A DNA stretch of 64,000 nt from Bog-473 sp963745175 (GCA_963745175.1 CAVUWK010000005.1:248001-312000); one strand, 5' to 3'. Shown: positions 18,124 to 27,724, numbered from the stretch's first letter. Notes: generated by a model not told the origin, from the sequence alone. Numbers and translations: made by a program.

Positions 18124-20322
18124 GTGGTCGGAGGCGCCGCCCGGAAGGTGGTCACGGCAACGTCCCTTGCCGTCAGCCTCCCTCTCCTGCTGATCGGCGC
18201 AACGGCACTCACGGGAGTGGGGCAGGGCTCGGCGGCGGGTGCGGCGGGTGTGCCGCACGTCGACGCCACGTCGTCGTGGACCGTCTACCACGGCAACCCG
18301 CAGGGTTCCGGCGTCGACACCTCGGGTGTCACCTTCTCGCCGCCCACGCCCGCCTGGACCTCCCCGGTGCTCGACGGCCAGGTCTACGGCGAACCCCTCG
18401 AAGCCACCGGGCGCGTCTTCGTGGCGACGGAGAACGACACCGTGTACGCGCTGGCCGCCAACACCGGGGCGGTGTTGTGGTCCACCCACGTCGGGACCCC
18501 GGTGCCGTCGGGCGACCTCCCCTGCGGGGACATCAGCCCGGATGTCGGCATCACCGGCACCCCGGTCGTGGACGTCGCTCGGGGGGAGATCTTCGCTGTG
18601 GCCGACGAGCTGGTGGGCGGTGCGCCCGCTCATTTCCTCGTGGGGTTCAACATGTACAACGGGACCGTCGACCTGAATGTGGCCGTCGGCCCGCCGGGAC
18701 AGGGCCAGGCCGCCATCCTGCAACGCACCGGTCTGAACCTGAGCAACGGCAACGTCGTCTTCGGCTACGGCGGCAATGCGGATGACTGCTCGAGCTACAG
18801 CGGCTGGGTCGTCTCGGTGCCCGAAGGCGGCGGGGTGCCGGGCTACTACCAGGCGGTGCCGATCGGCCACGACGGCGCTGTGTGGATGGGCGGCGCCGCG
18901 CCCGAGGTCGACGCGGCGGGCAACATCTGGGTGGCCACGGGGAACGGGTCGTCGTCGACTCCGTATGACTTCAGTGACTCGGTCCTGGAGCTGTCGCCGG
19001 GCCTGGCTCGCACGCAGTACTTCGCCCCGAGCACATGGCAGACCGACAACTCGAGCGACTTCGACCTCGGGTCGAGCTCGCCGGCGCTGCTCTCCAACGG
19101 GACCGTCCTGCAGGTGGGCAAGTCGTCGACCGCCTATCTGCTGAGCCAGACGTCCCTCGGAGGGATCAACGGTCAAATCGCCCCACCCATCAGCGCTTGT
19201 GGCAGCGACTCCGACGGTGGGGACGCCATCTCGGGGACCGTCGTCTACGTCCCCTGCGGCAACGGGGTGCAGGCGATCCAGACCAGCCCCCTCGGCGCGC
19301 AGTGGCAGACGGCGTCCGGGGCACACGGACCTCCGATCACGGCCGGCGGGCTCGTGTGGTCAATCGGTGGGTCGTCGCTCTACGGCCTCAACCCGGCGAA
19401 CGGGGCCAAGGTGCAGCAGGTCTCGGTGGGCGGCGAAGCCAACCACTTCCCAACGCCGTCGGTCGGCGACGGCCTCCTCCTGGCACCGTCGACCGATCAG
19501 GTCTTCGCATTCTCGGGCTCGGCCGGACTTCCCGGGCCGCCGTCGCCCGCGCCGACCATTCCGGGGAACTCGTCGTACTGGATGGATGCGTCCGACGGCG
19601 GCATCTTCACGTTCGGCAACGCAGGTTTCTACGGCTCGGCCGGTGGCATGCCCTTGAATCGGCCGGTCGTCGGCATGGCACCCTCGGCATCGAAGAGGGG
19701 CTACTGGCTGGTGGCGTCCGACGGGGGCATTTTCAACTACGGCGACGCCGCCTTCTTCGGATCGATGGGGAGCCAGACCCTCAACGCACCGATCGTGGGC
19801 ATGGCGGCCACGCCGGACGGGGGTGGCTACTGGCTCGTGGCCTCCGACGGGGGCATCTTCAGCTTCGGGGACGCGGCCTTCCACGGCTCCATGGGCGGCA
19901 AGCCGCTCAACAAGCCGATTGTGGGCATGGCTTCGACCTCCGACGGCCTCGGCTACTGGCTCGTGGCCTCCGACGGGGGCATCTTCAGCTTCGGGGACGC
20001 GGCCTTCCACGGCTCCATGGGCGGCCAGCCGCTGAACAAGCCGATTGTGGGCATGGCTTCGACCTCCGACGGCCTCGGCTACTGGCTCGTGGCCTCCGAC
20101 GGTGGGATCTTCAGCTTCGGCGACGCCCGCTTCCTCGGCTCCGCCGGCGGCACGCCCTTGAACAAACCGGCCGTGGGCATGGCAGGGACGCCGGACAACG
20201 GCGGCTACTGGATCGCCGCGTCGGACGGCGGCATCTTCAACTACGGCGACGCGAACTTCGGGGGTTCCATGGGCGGCCAACCGCTGAACAAGCCGGTCGT
20301 CGGTATCGCCCGCGCCAGCTGA
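18124..20322 (+). CDS. Secreted PQQ-propeller protein with six ASDGGIF repeats
   Basis: 732 aa. The start is uncertain: GTG at 18124 is the first usable codon and lacks a clear ribosome binding site. A hydrophobic export signal (about 10-38) precedes a PQQ/quinoprotein-like propeller (about 50-460; WTVYHGNPQGSGV, VYALAANTGAVLW, GNIWVATGNGS). Six 42-residue repeats occupy about 480-732. There is no haem or clear PQQ ligand set, so enzymatic activity is doubtful. Shares its C-terminal repeats with the protein at 14278, and they may form one envelope-associated family. Confidence 0.75.
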   Translation: MVGGAARKVVTATSLAVSLPLLLIGATALTGVGQGSAAGAAGVPHVDATSSWTVYHGNPQGSGVDTSGVTFSPPTPAWTSPVLDGQVYGEPLEATGRVFVATENDTVYALAANTGAVLWSTHVGTPVPSGDLPCGDISPDVGITGTPVVDVARGEIFAVADELVGGAPAHFLVGFNMYNGTVDLNVAVGPPGQGQAAILQRTGLNLSNGNVVFGYGGNADDCSSYSGWVVSVPEGGGVPGYYQAVPIGHDGAVWMGGAAPEVDAAGNIWVATGNGSSSTPYDFSDSVLELSPGLARTQYFAPSTWQTDNSSDFDLGSSSPALLSNGTVLQVGKSSTAYLLSQTSLGGINGQIAPPISACGSDSDGGDAISGTVVYVPCGNGVQAIQTSPLGAQWQTASGAHGPPITAGGLVWSIGGSSLYGLNPANGAKVQQVSVGGEANHFPTPSVGDGLLLAPSTDQVFAFSGSAGLPGPPSPAPTIPGNSSYWMDASDGGIFTFGNAGFYGSAGGMPLNRPVVGMAPSASKRGYWLVASDGGIFNYGDAAFFGSMGSQTLNAPIVGMAATPDGGGYWLVASDGGIFSFGDAAFHGSMGGKPLNKPIVGMASTSDGLGYWLVASDGGIFSFGDAAFHGSMGGQPLNKPIVGMASTSDGLGYWLVASDGGIFSFGDARFLGSAGGTPLNKPAVGMAGTPDNGGYWIAASDGGIFNYGDANFGGSMGGQPLNKPVVGIARAS
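19825..20076 (+). repeat. Near-identical 126-bp tandem repeat inside the coding region
   Basis: Copies at 19825-19950 and 19951-20076 are almost identical, differing at only two bases seen (GGCAAG/GGCCAG and CTCAAC/CTGAAC), and a third diverging copy starts at 20077. Each encodes one 42-aa repeat. This indicates recent duplication or gene conversion. Confidence 0.9.
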
Positions 20323-20383
20323 AAAAGGCATCCCCCCGCGGGCCACGGTGCCGGGAGCAGCTGCCACACGCGAAGATGCAGCC

Positions 20384-20944
20384 GTGTCGCCGGCACCAGT
20401 TCTGCTCCTGACCGGCTCGCCCGGCTGTGGCAAGACGACGGTGGCCCCGTTCGTCGCGGACCGCCATGAGCTCTCGGCGTGCCTCGACCTCGACTGGTTC
20501 TTTGCCAAGCTCCGGCGAGGCGTGATCGATCCGTGGCGGGAGGAAGCGCACACCCAGAACCGGGTCGTCCTGCATGCGGCCGCCGAGGCGGTCGCAGCCT
20601 TGGCCGCCGGGGGCTACTTCACCGTCGCCGAAGGCATCCTCTACCCGTTCATGCTCGACCTGTTCGCGGCGGCCAGTGCGCCGTACGGCATCGCCGCCCA
20701 CTACGCCGTGCTGCGTGCGCCGATCGAATTGGTGCAGCAGCGCGTGCTCGACCGTAAAGTCGAACCGCAGCACGCCGGGGCCTTGTCCGATGCGGCCGTC
20801 GTCGGCGATCTGTGGACGCAGTTCGAGGACCACGGCGTCGCGGAGCGGCACCGGGTCGACGTGGGCACCCGCGGCCCGGCCGAGGTGGCCGCAGAGATCG
20901 ATCGCAAGCTGGAAGCCGGGGACCTCCGGCTCGAGGTTGCTTAG
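20384..20944 (+). CDS. P-loop kinase-like protein (zeta-toxin/chloramphenicol phosphotransferase-like)
   Basis: About 186 aa from GTG 20384; GTG 20348 would add a 12-residue low-complexity start. Walker A GSPGCGKTT begins at about residue 10. The following segments LDLDWF, WREEAHTQNRVVLHA and GYFTVAEGILYP resemble AAA/zeta-like small-molecule kinases that phosphorylate hydroxyl substrates. Target unknown. Its stop overlaps by four bases with that of the convergent oxidoreductase gene. Confidence 0.6.
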   Translation: MSPAPVLLLTGSPGCGKTTVAPFVADRHELSACLDLDWFFAKLRRGVIDPWREEAHTQNRVVLHAAAEAVAALAAGGYFTVAEGILYPFMLDLFAAASAPYGIAAHYAVLRAPIELVQQRVLDRKVEPQHAGALSDAAVVGDLWTQFEDHGVAERHRVDVGTRGPAEVAAEIDRKLEAGDLRLEVA

Positions 20945-22071
20945 GAACCGCCGGCGGCGAGGCGCTGCTTGGTGGTGAGGTGCACCGGGTCCTTGTCGAA
21001 GTCCTTCAGCACGTGCTTGCCGAACGTCTCGGTGGCTTCCTCGCACAGTTCGATGGGCATGGAGGTCGACAGCATCCCGAAGGCCAGCTGGTCGGCACCC
21101 GTGGCGGCAAAACTCTCCACGGCCTTGCCCACCTCGTCCGGGGTCCCGACGGCAGTGACACCGGCGGCGATGGCGGCGTCGAGTGTGGCGGCGTCCATGG
21201 CGGGGATGATCGCGGGCCACTCGGGGATGCCGGGAGGCCTCGGGAAGGTATCCAGGTAGCGAAACACGAGGCTCAAGTGGTAGTTCGAGTCTGCCTCGAG
21301 GAAGGTCTTGCGCGCCTTGGCCCCGTCCTCCATGCAGATCATCTGGGTCGTGATCATCACGTTGTTGTTGATGAAGCCGCCCACCGGGTTGGTGCAGTCC
21401 TGGATCTTCTCCTTGTACCGGCTGACCAGCGGGGTGAGCTGGTCCGGGGTCGAGAAGCCGAAGCACAGGACGCCGACACCCATCTCCGCCGCCAGATCGA
21501 AGGTGGACGGGCTGCCCGCCGCCATCCAGATGGCCGGGTGAGGCTTCGAGTAGGGCTTGGGCAGCACGTTGCGGGACGGCATGGAGAAGAACTTGCCCTC
21601 GTAGCTGTAGTCCTCGTCCTTCCACATGCGCACGATCTGCGGCAGGGTCTCCGCCACCATCTCGCGGGTGAGGTCGGGGTCCTCGATCCCGAAACCCCGC
21701 TGCTCCGTGGTGGAGGAGCCGCGGCCGGTGCCGAACTCGAATCGGCCCCCGGAGAGGTGGTCGAGCATGGCCACCCGCTCCGCGATCCGGGCCGGGTGGT
21801 TCACCGGCGGCGTGATGTTGAAAATGCCCGAGCCGACGTGGATGTTGGAGGTCTTGGCCGCGACGAAGGCCAGGAACGATTCGGAGGCGGAGAGGTGCGA
21901 GTACTGGGTCAGGAAGTGGTGCTCCGAGGCCCAGGTGTACTTGAACCCGGCCTTGTCGGCCGCCACGATGAAGGCGACCTCGTCCATGATCCGGTCGTGC
22001 TCAGCGGATGCTCCGTGCCGCTCGACGTACCGGGGCAATACGCACGCGGCGTTGAAAATGCCGAATTCCAT
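20941..22071 (-). CDS. LLM-class flavin-dependent oxidoreductase
   Basis: 376 aa with luciferase-like features: MEFGIFNAACVLPRYVE, YTWASEHHFLTQYSH (active-site His-His), GSGIFNITPPVNHPARIAERVAMLDHLSGGRFEFGTGRG, and a C-terminal barrel. The family uses FMNH2 or F420H2; the cofactor cannot be fixed from sequence. It diverges from the FadD17-like gene across a region carrying a perfect KstR-like operator, so it may belong to the sterol regulon although its reaction is unknown. Confidence 0.8.
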   Translation of the reverse strand: MEFGIFNAACVLPRYVERHGASAEHDRIMDEVAFIVAADKAGFKYTWASEHHFLTQYSHLSASESFLAFVAAKTSNIHVGSGIFNITPPVNHPARIAERVAMLDHLSGGRFEFGTGRGSSTTEQRGFGIEDPDLTREMVAETLPQIVRMWKDEDYSYEGKFFSMPSRNVLPKPYSKPHPAIWMAAGSPSTFDLAAEMGVGVLCFGFSTPDQLTPLVSRYKEKIQDCTNPVGGFINNNVMITTQMICMEDGAKARKTFLEADSNYHLSLVFRYLDTFPRPPGIPEWPAIIPAMDAATLDAAIAAGVTAVGTPDEVGKAVESFAATGADQLAFGMLSTSMPIELCEEATETFGKHVLKDFDKDPVHLTTKQRLAAGGS

Positions 22072-22150
22072 GGGGTCGCACGTCCTCGTCTACGGTGCCG
22101 CGGTCCGTTCCGCCGGCGCTCCTGCGACGGTAACACGGGCCTGATTAAAA

Positions 22151-22164
22151 TGCAACGTGTTCCA
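22151..22164. promoter_or_regulatory. KstR-like operator, perfect match
   Basis: TGCAACGTGTTCCA matches TnnAACnnGTTnnA at every fixed position. It lies in the 136-base divergent region between the oxidoreductase (start 22071) and the FadD17-like ligase (start 22208), so it could control both. Confidence 0.65.
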
Positions 22165-22207
22165 TTAATGGGACTCCCACCCCAGGTCAGAGACATTCGG
22201 AGACGCG

Positions 22208-23929
22208 GTGACCCCTGCTGAGGCGCAACCAACACCTGCCGGTGCCACGCCGGAGGCGGTACCGGCAACCATCACCGGTGCCGTCCTGGCCCTGGCCGAC
22301 GACGATGGGCTCGGCTTGGTAGCGAACGACCTCCGGCTCAGCCATGCCGAGGTGGTCGCCGCGGCGGCGGCGCGGGCGGCCTGGCTGCGGGCCAACCGCC
22401 AAGACGGCCCATTCCACGTCGCCATCATGCTCGACAACGTGCCCGAGTTCGTCTTCTGGCTCGAGGCGGCAGCCCTGGCCGGCGCGGTGGTCGTCGGGGC
22501 CAACCCGACCCACCGCGGTGACGAACTGGTGCGGGACCTCTCGCACACCGAATGCCAATTCCTGGTGACCGACTCGACCTACCTGCCGCTGGTGGAGGGT
22601 TCTCGCATCGGCGACACGCTGGGCGACGTCGAGCGCGCCAACCGGCGCGTGCTGGTGCTCGACACCAAGGCGGCACGGGACGCACTGGGGTCGCACGCGG
22701 CGGCGGATCCGGCCCAGGTCGCCGATCTGTCGGTGACGCCCGAGACCCTCGGCTACCTCCTGTTCACGTCGGGCACGTCCGGCGCGCCCAAGGCATGCCT
22801 GTGCAGTCAGGGCCGGTTGGCCCGGATCGGCGCCATCGTCGCCGACATGTACGCGCTCGAGCCGGTGGACGTGTGCTACCTGTCCATGCCGCTGTTCCAC
22901 TCCAATGCATTGATGGCCGGTTGGGGCCCGGCACTGATTGCGGGCTCGGCGTTCGCCCTTCCCTCGACGGGCCGCTTCTCTGCTTCGGGCTTCTTACCCG
23001 ACGTGCGTGCGGCCGGTGCGACGTATTTCAACTATGTCGGCAAGCCCCTGTCCTACATCGTGGCCACGCCGGAGCAGCCCGACGACGCCGACAACCCGCT
23101 GGTGCGCGCTTTCGGCAACGAGGGGACGACCGAGGACGTCGCGCGGTTCGCCCAGCGCTTCGCTGTTGCCGTCACCGACTCCTACGGTTCCACCGAGGGC
23201 GGCGCGACGGTCGCGCGCACGCCCGACACGCCGCCGGGTGCACTGGGACGGGCGCCGGAGGGCACCGTCGTGCTCGACGCTGCCACGGGAGCGGAGTGCC
23301 CGCCGGCGCGCTTCGACGACAACGGCCGGCTGCTCAACGCCGAGGAGGCAATCGGGGAGTTGGTGTCCAAAGCCGGTGGCGCCGGCTTCGAGGGGTACTG
23401 GCGCAACGGCGAGGCAGAGCGCGCGCGGCTCCGTGAAGGGTGGTACTGGACGGGCGACCTGGCCTACCGCGACAAGGCAGGCTTCTTCTACTTCGCCGGC
23501 CGGGACCACGATTGGCTCCGCGTCGACGGGGAGAACTTCGCGTCGGCCCCGATCGAGCGCATTCTGCAGCGGCACCCCGACGTCGTCCTGGCCGCGGTGT
23601 ACGCCGTGCCGGACCCGGTGGTGGGCGACCAGGTGATGGCGGCGGTGCAGCTCCGGCCCGGCCTTACGACGCTCGACGCCGAGGGATTGGCCGGGTTCCT
23701 GGCCGGCCAAGGAGATCTCGGCACCAAATGGGCACCACGCTTCGTGCGCATGAGCGACACACTGCCGGCCACGGCCACCAACAAGGTGCTCAAGCGATCG
23801 CTACGGGCCGAGCGCTGGAACTGCAACGACCCGGTGCTGTGGCAGGCGGAGAGAGGCGGCCCGTACCGGCTGCTGGACCCCGAAGAGGCGGCGACACTCG
23901 AGCGCGCCGTCGGCGATCGCCCGATCTGA
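22208..23929 (+). CDS. Acyl-CoA synthetase, FadD17-like
   Basis: 573 aa from GTG. The ATP loop is LLFTSGTSGAPKA. The runs SMPLFHSNALMAGWGPAL, YFNYVGKPLSYIVATPEQ and DSYGSTEGG closely follow mycobacterial FadD17, a KstR-controlled ligase acting on degraded steroid side chains. The motif WTGDLAYRDKAGFFYFAGR and a C-terminal TNKVLKR lysine are present. Intact frame. It is preceded by a perfect KstR-like operator. Steroid substrate is inferred from homology and operator together. Confidence 0.85.
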   Translation: MTPAEAQPTPAGATPEAVPATITGAVLALADDDGLGLVANDLRLSHAEVVAAAAARAAWLRANRQDGPFHVAIMLDNVPEFVFWLEAAALAGAVVVGANPTHRGDELVRDLSHTECQFLVTDSTYLPLVEGSRIGDTLGDVERANRRVLVLDTKAARDALGSHAAADPAQVADLSVTPETLGYLLFTSGTSGAPKACLCSQGRLARIGAIVADMYALEPVDVCYLSMPLFHSNALMAGWGPALIAGSAFALPSTGRFSASGFLPDVRAAGATYFNYVGKPLSYIVATPEQPDDADNPLVRAFGNEGTTEDVARFAQRFAVAVTDSYGSTEGGATVARTPDTPPGALGRAPEGTVVLDAATGAECPPARFDDNGRLLNAEEAIGELVSKAGGAGFEGYWRNGEAERARLREGWYWTGDLAYRDKAGFFYFAGRDHDWLRVDGENFASAPIERILQRHPDVVLAAVYAVPDPVVGDQVMAAVQLRPGLTTLDAEGLAGFLAGQGDLGTKWAPRFVRMSDTLPATATNKVLKRSLRAERWNCNDPVLWQAERGGPYRLLDPEEAATLERAVGDRPI

Positions 23930-24014
23930 CGCTGCAGCGCGTGCTGCGCAGGCACCACTACCATCATCCCGCGCCCGGCCCTTCGATGCCGGACCCATGG
24001 GGGGACGGAAGCCG

Positions 24015-24902
24015 ATGCCAATCCATCCGAGCCGAAGGTCGCGGCAGAGAGTCCGGCGCGTTGCGAGTCTCGTCGCAGGTGCGGGGCTGACCGCATTGAC
24101 GTCGCTCGCGGCGCTCGTCGTCCTGCCCGCCTGGGCCGGCGGTGTCGGCGGGCTCAGCGGGGTCGGCGCGGTCGGAGTGTCAGACGCCGCCGGGGTATCG
24201 GCCGCCGCCCCGACCTGGGTCCATTACTTCTTCCCGCTCAAGGTCGGCTGGACGTGCCACGAGTCACTCGAGGCCACCGGCGTGACCGGTGCCGAGACAC
24301 TGACCGTCGCGTCGGTCGGCCGTACCTCGCAGGGTCGTTCGGTGACCATCACCGAGGGAAGCACGTCCACGGCCGGCGGCGTGTCCGTCCCGACCAACGC
24401 CGCGTTGCACTACGTCTTGACCACGAGGGGGCAATTGGTCTCAGTGCCCTCGGGGATCCAGGTTGCAGGACAGCCGTTCAGCCTCAGCGGCACGACCACC
24501 TATCCGAACGTGCAGACGCTGCTGTCCGGCGGCAGCGCCGTTTCCCGCCTGCACATCGCCGTGCCACTGAGCGCGGCGGACCGCGCCGAGCTCAAAGCCG
24601 TCCTTCCCGCCAGCGCGACGACGTTGAACATGGCGGTCGCGGTGCAACAGAGCGGCAGTTCCGTGGCCGCGCTGCACACGCCGATGGGGACGTTCCATCA
24701 CCTGCTCGCGGTGCGCTCCGTGCTGAAGTCGATCGCGTTCACCAACGTCTCGAAGGCCGCGTCCAAGGAGCTGGCCGCCGCCGTCAAGCCCGCCATTGCC
24801 AAGGAGCTGACGGTCAACGCCTGGTATGCGCCGGGTGTCGGCCCGATCAAGATCACGACAGCCAGCTACACCGGTTTCCTCACGAGCTGCGGGCCAACGT
24901 AG
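24015..24902 (+). CDS. Secreted protein of unknown function
   Basis: About 295 aa from the ATG after GGGGACGGAAG (an in-frame ATG lies 18 bases upstream). Arg-rich n-region and hydrophobic core (about 15-42) form a signal peptide; the mature protein is rich in Ser, Thr and Val, with VHYFFPLKVGWTCHE near its start and two Cys in total (GWTCHE and the extreme C-terminal TSCGP). No domain recognised. Ends 31 bases from the convergent ltp2-like gene. Confidence 0.6.
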   Translation: MPIHPSRRSRQRVRRVASLVAGAGLTALTSLAALVVLPAWAGGVGGLSGVGAVGVSDAAGVSAAAPTWVHYFFPLKVGWTCHESLEATGVTGAETLTVASVGRTSQGRSVTITEGSTSTAGGVSVPTNAALHYVLTTRGQLVSVPSGIQVAGQPFSLSGTTTYPNVQTLLSGGSAVSRLHIAVPLSAADRAELKAVLPASATTLNMAVAVQQSGSSVAALHTPMGTFHHLLAVRSVLKSIAFTNVSKAASKELAAAVKPAIAKELTVNAWYAPGVGPIKITTASYTGFLTSCGPT

Positions 24903-24933
24903 GGGGCACGAGCCCGGTCACGAACCCGACGGT

Positions 24934-26123
24934 TCAGCGGTCGACGCCGAGCACCAGCCCGCTGGTCGGCACGCCGGTGCCCGCCGTCACCACGACGTGC
25001 TCGAGTCCTGGCACCTGGTTGACCGAGGTGCCGCGCACGAGCCGGGCGCCCTCGGCGATCCCGTTCATGCCGTGGAGGTAGGCCTCGCCGAGTTGGCCGC
25101 CGTGCGTGTTGATGGGGAGCGCCCCACCGAGCTCGAGGCGGCCGTCGCGCACGAAGTCCTTGGCCTCTCCCTTGGCGCAGAATCCGAGCTCCTCCAATTG
25201 GTAGAGGACGTACGGCGTGAAGTGGTCGTAGAGGATGGCGGCCTGCATGTCGTCGGGGCCCAGCCCTGAGGTCTCCCAGAGCTGGCGGGCCACCACCGCC
25301 ATCTCGGGCAGTCCCAGCAGATCGTCGCGGTAGTAGCTCGTCATCATGTCCTGGCCCGCCCCCGAGCCCTGGGCCGCCGCCCGGATGACGACCGGATCGG
25401 TGCGCAGGTCGCGGGCGCGCTCGAGCGAGGTCACCACCAGGGCCTGTCCCCCGTCGGTCTCCTGGCAGCAATCGAGGAGGTGCAGCGGCTCGACGATGAA
25501 GCGGCTGGCCTGATGCTCTTCCAGCGTGATCGGCTGCTCGTAGAACCACGCCTTCGGGTTGGTCGCCGCGTGCTTGCGGTCCGCCACCGCCACCCGGCCG
25601 AGATCCTCGCTCGTCGCACCCGTCTCGTGCAGGTAGCGCTGTGCCGCCATGGCCACCCACGAGGCCGGCGTGAGCAAGCCGACCGGCAGGTACGACGCCA
25701 TGTGCGCGTTCTCCGCCGTCGCCAGGGGCGCCCGCCCCTGGACGCCGGCGCCGAAGCGGCTGCCGGAGCGCTCGTTGAAGGCGCGGTAACAGACCACGAC
25801 GTCGGCCACGCCAGACGAAACGGCCAGCGCCGCCTGTTGGATGGTGGCGCACGCCGCGCCGCCGCCGTAGTGGATGCGGCTGAAGAAGGTCAGGTCGCCG
25901 ATGCCCAGGCTGCGGGAGATGTCGATGTCGGGATTGGTGTCCGAGCTGAACGTCACCATGCCCTGCACCTCGGACGGGGCGAGGCCGGCGTCCGCCAGGG
26001 CCGCCGCGACGGCCTCGACGGCCAGCCGCAGCTCCGAACGACCGGAGTCCTTGGAGAACTCGGTCGCCCCGATGCCGGCGATGGCTGTCGAACCGGAGAA
26101 CGAGTGGGACGCGCGCCGATCAC
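24934..26123 (-). CDS. ltp2: Thiolase-fold steroid aldolase / lipid-transfer protein, Ltp2-like
   Basis: About 395 aa. Thiolase-like motifs HYGGGAACATIQQAALAV, NPKAWFYEQPITL, ILYDHFTPYVLYQLEELGF and GALPINTHGGQLGEAYLHG characterise Ltp2 proteins, which cleave the C17 side-chain beta-hydroxyacyl-CoA together with the DUF35 part of ChsH2. The conserved N-terminal run TAIAGIGATEFSKDSGRSEL is readable only in the downstream frame, while the likely GTG start (26123, GTGA overlap with the chsH1-like stop) is in another, so one indel near 26110 is likely. Last gene of the leftward operon. Confidence 0.8.
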
Positions 26124-26536
26124 CGCTCGTCGCCGACCGGCAGCAGCACGGTGACCGTGCCGGTGACGTGGTCGCCCCCGTCGTGGGCGCCGCGGATGGC
26201 GACGGTCACGCTCCCGTACCGACCGTCGTCGGTCAGCGACCCCTTCTCCGTGACGGATCCGGTCATCGTCATGGTGCAATCGGGATGGTTCGGGGCGCCG
26301 AGCCGGATGTTGACATCGGAAAGCCGGCTGCGCGGTCCCGACCAGTCGGTGACGTAGCGGCCGACCAGCCCGTTGGTGGTCAGGATGTTCATGAAGATGT
26401 CCTTGGAGCCCCGCTCCCGGGCGAGGACCGAATCGTGGTGGACGTCCTGGTAGTCGCGGCTGGCAATGGCGCCTGACACGATCAAGGTGCGCGTGATGGG
26501 GAGCACCAGGGTCGGGAGCTCGTCGCCCACGGACAC
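26120..26536 (-). CDS. chsH1: MaoC-like hydratase subunit, ChsH1-like
   Basis: 138 aa, single hot-dog domain. The run SGAIASRDYQDVHHD contains the Asp and His of the R-hydratase active site, as in mycobacterial ChsH1; GSKDIFMNILTTNGLVGRYVTDW and RLGAPNHPD continue the similarity. ChsH1 pairs with ChsH2 to hydrate the 3-carbon steroid side-chain enoyl-CoA. GTG start 42 bases after the preceding stop; a frame-shifted 15-codon extension upstream is possible but unnecessary. Its stop overlaps the ltp2-like start. Confidence 0.85.
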   Translation of the reverse strand: MSVGDELPTLVLPITRTLIVSGAIASRDYQDVHHDSVLARERGSKDIFMNILTTNGLVGRYVTDWSGPRSRLSDVNIRLGAPNHPDCTMTMTGSVTEKGSLTDDGRYGSVTVAIRGAHDGGDHVTGTVTVLLPVGDER

Positions 26537-26578
26537 AGCTCGAGAAGGTCGGCCCGGAGAGATCGACCCCGGCGGCCT

Positions 26579-27724
26579 TCACTGCGCCGCCTCGGCCCGG
26601 GCCAGCGCTTGCTCGGCGATGTCAGCCCCCAGCCGGGCCAGCTGGGCGCTCGGGCCCCCCAACAGCAACTCGATCTGCTTGCCCCACAGGAAGTAGCGGT
26701 GGATGGGATAGGAAATGTCCGCCCCCATTCCCCCGTGCAGGTGCTGGGTGGCGTGCACCGTCCGCTGGCCGCGCTCGGATGCCTGCCACTTGGCCACCCG
26801 GGCCGCATCGGCGGCGTCACGGCCGGTGTCGAAACGCCACGCCGCGTTCTGCCAGGTGACGCGCATCGCCTCGATGTCGATGGCGGCGTCGGCCGCCCGC
26901 AACATGGTGCCCTGGAACGTGCTGAGGGGTCGCCCGAACTGCTGGCGCGAGTTGAGGTAGGCCGCCGTCTTGGTCAGCGCGGCCTCGCACACGCCGACCT
27001 GCAGCGCGCAGAGGGCGATGGTGGCGGCCACGAGCACGAAATCGAGGACCGGGCGACCCAGGTCCGGGCCGACGAGGACGTCTGCCGCCGCGACGGACGC
27101 GCCGGCGAGATGCAGGTGCGGGTGGATCTCGCGGTTGGTGGTCACGGCGCGCTCGAGCGCGACACCCGGCGCCTGCGGGTCGACGAGCGCCAGCAGCACG
27201 CCGCCGTCGTCCGTGCGGGCCGGCACGACGATGCGGTCCGCCAGGTGGGCCTGGGGCACCGCCAGCTCGGTGCCCTCCACTACCCAGCCGTCCCCCGATG
27301 CGCTGGCGCGCACCGGCGCCATGTTGGTCGGGCTCCGCATGCTGCCGTTCAGGGCCGCAGTGAGGATCACGTCGCCGGCGACCACGCCCGGCAGCCAACG
27401 GGCGCGCTGGGCCAGCGAGCCGAAGTGGGCGATGGGCAGCGCCCCCAGCACGAGCGTGGCCCACAGCGGCACGGGGGCCACCGCGTTCCCCTGCGCCTCC
27501 AGCAGGAGGCAGAGCTCCATCAGGCCGTAGCCGGCGCCGCCGTCGGCCTCGGGAACGGCGAGCCCGAGGAGGTCGGCGTCGGCCAACGCCTGCCACAGGT
27601 CGCGGTCGATGCGCTCGGCGCCTGCCTCCACGGCGGCGATGCGCTCGGCGTCGACCAGGCCCGAGAAGAGGCCGCCGGCGGCCTCGGAGACCGCGTGCTG
27701 CTCGTCGCTCAATGTGAAGTCCAT
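26579..27724 (-). CDS. Steroid acyl-CoA dehydrogenase subunit (ChsE1/ChsE5-like)
   Basis: 381 aa starting MDFTLSDEQHAVSEAAGG. The sequence lacks part of the FAD-contact set of ordinary ACADs in the middle domain but keeps RQQFGRPLSTFQ, THATQHLHGGMG-like and YPIHRYF...LLGGPSAQLARLG, as in the FadE27/FadE28 class that forms alpha2beta2 tetramers with a FadE26/FadE29-type partner. The partner is the gene at 28771. The start codon overlaps the chsH2-like stop (TGATG). Intact. Expected to desaturate a steroid side-chain acyl-CoA; chain length not determinable here. Confidence 0.8.
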   Translation of the reverse strand: MDFTLSDEQHAVSEAAGGLFSGLVDAERIAAVEAGAERIDRDLWQALADADLLGLAVPEADGGAGYGLMELCLLLEAQGNAVAPVPLWATLVLGALPIAHFGSLAQRARWLPGVVAGDVILTAALNGSMRSPTNMAPVRASASGDGWVVEGTELAVPQAHLADRIVVPARTDDGGVLLALVDPQAPGVALERAVTTNREIHPHLHLAGASVAAADVLVGPDLGRPVLDFVLVAATIALCALQVGVCEAALTKTAAYLNSRQQFGRPLSTFQGTMLRAADAAIDIEAMRVTWQNAAWRFDTGRDAADAARVAKWQASERGQRTVHATQHLHGGMGADISYPIHRYFLWGKQIELLLGGPSAQLARLGADIAEQALARAEAAQ

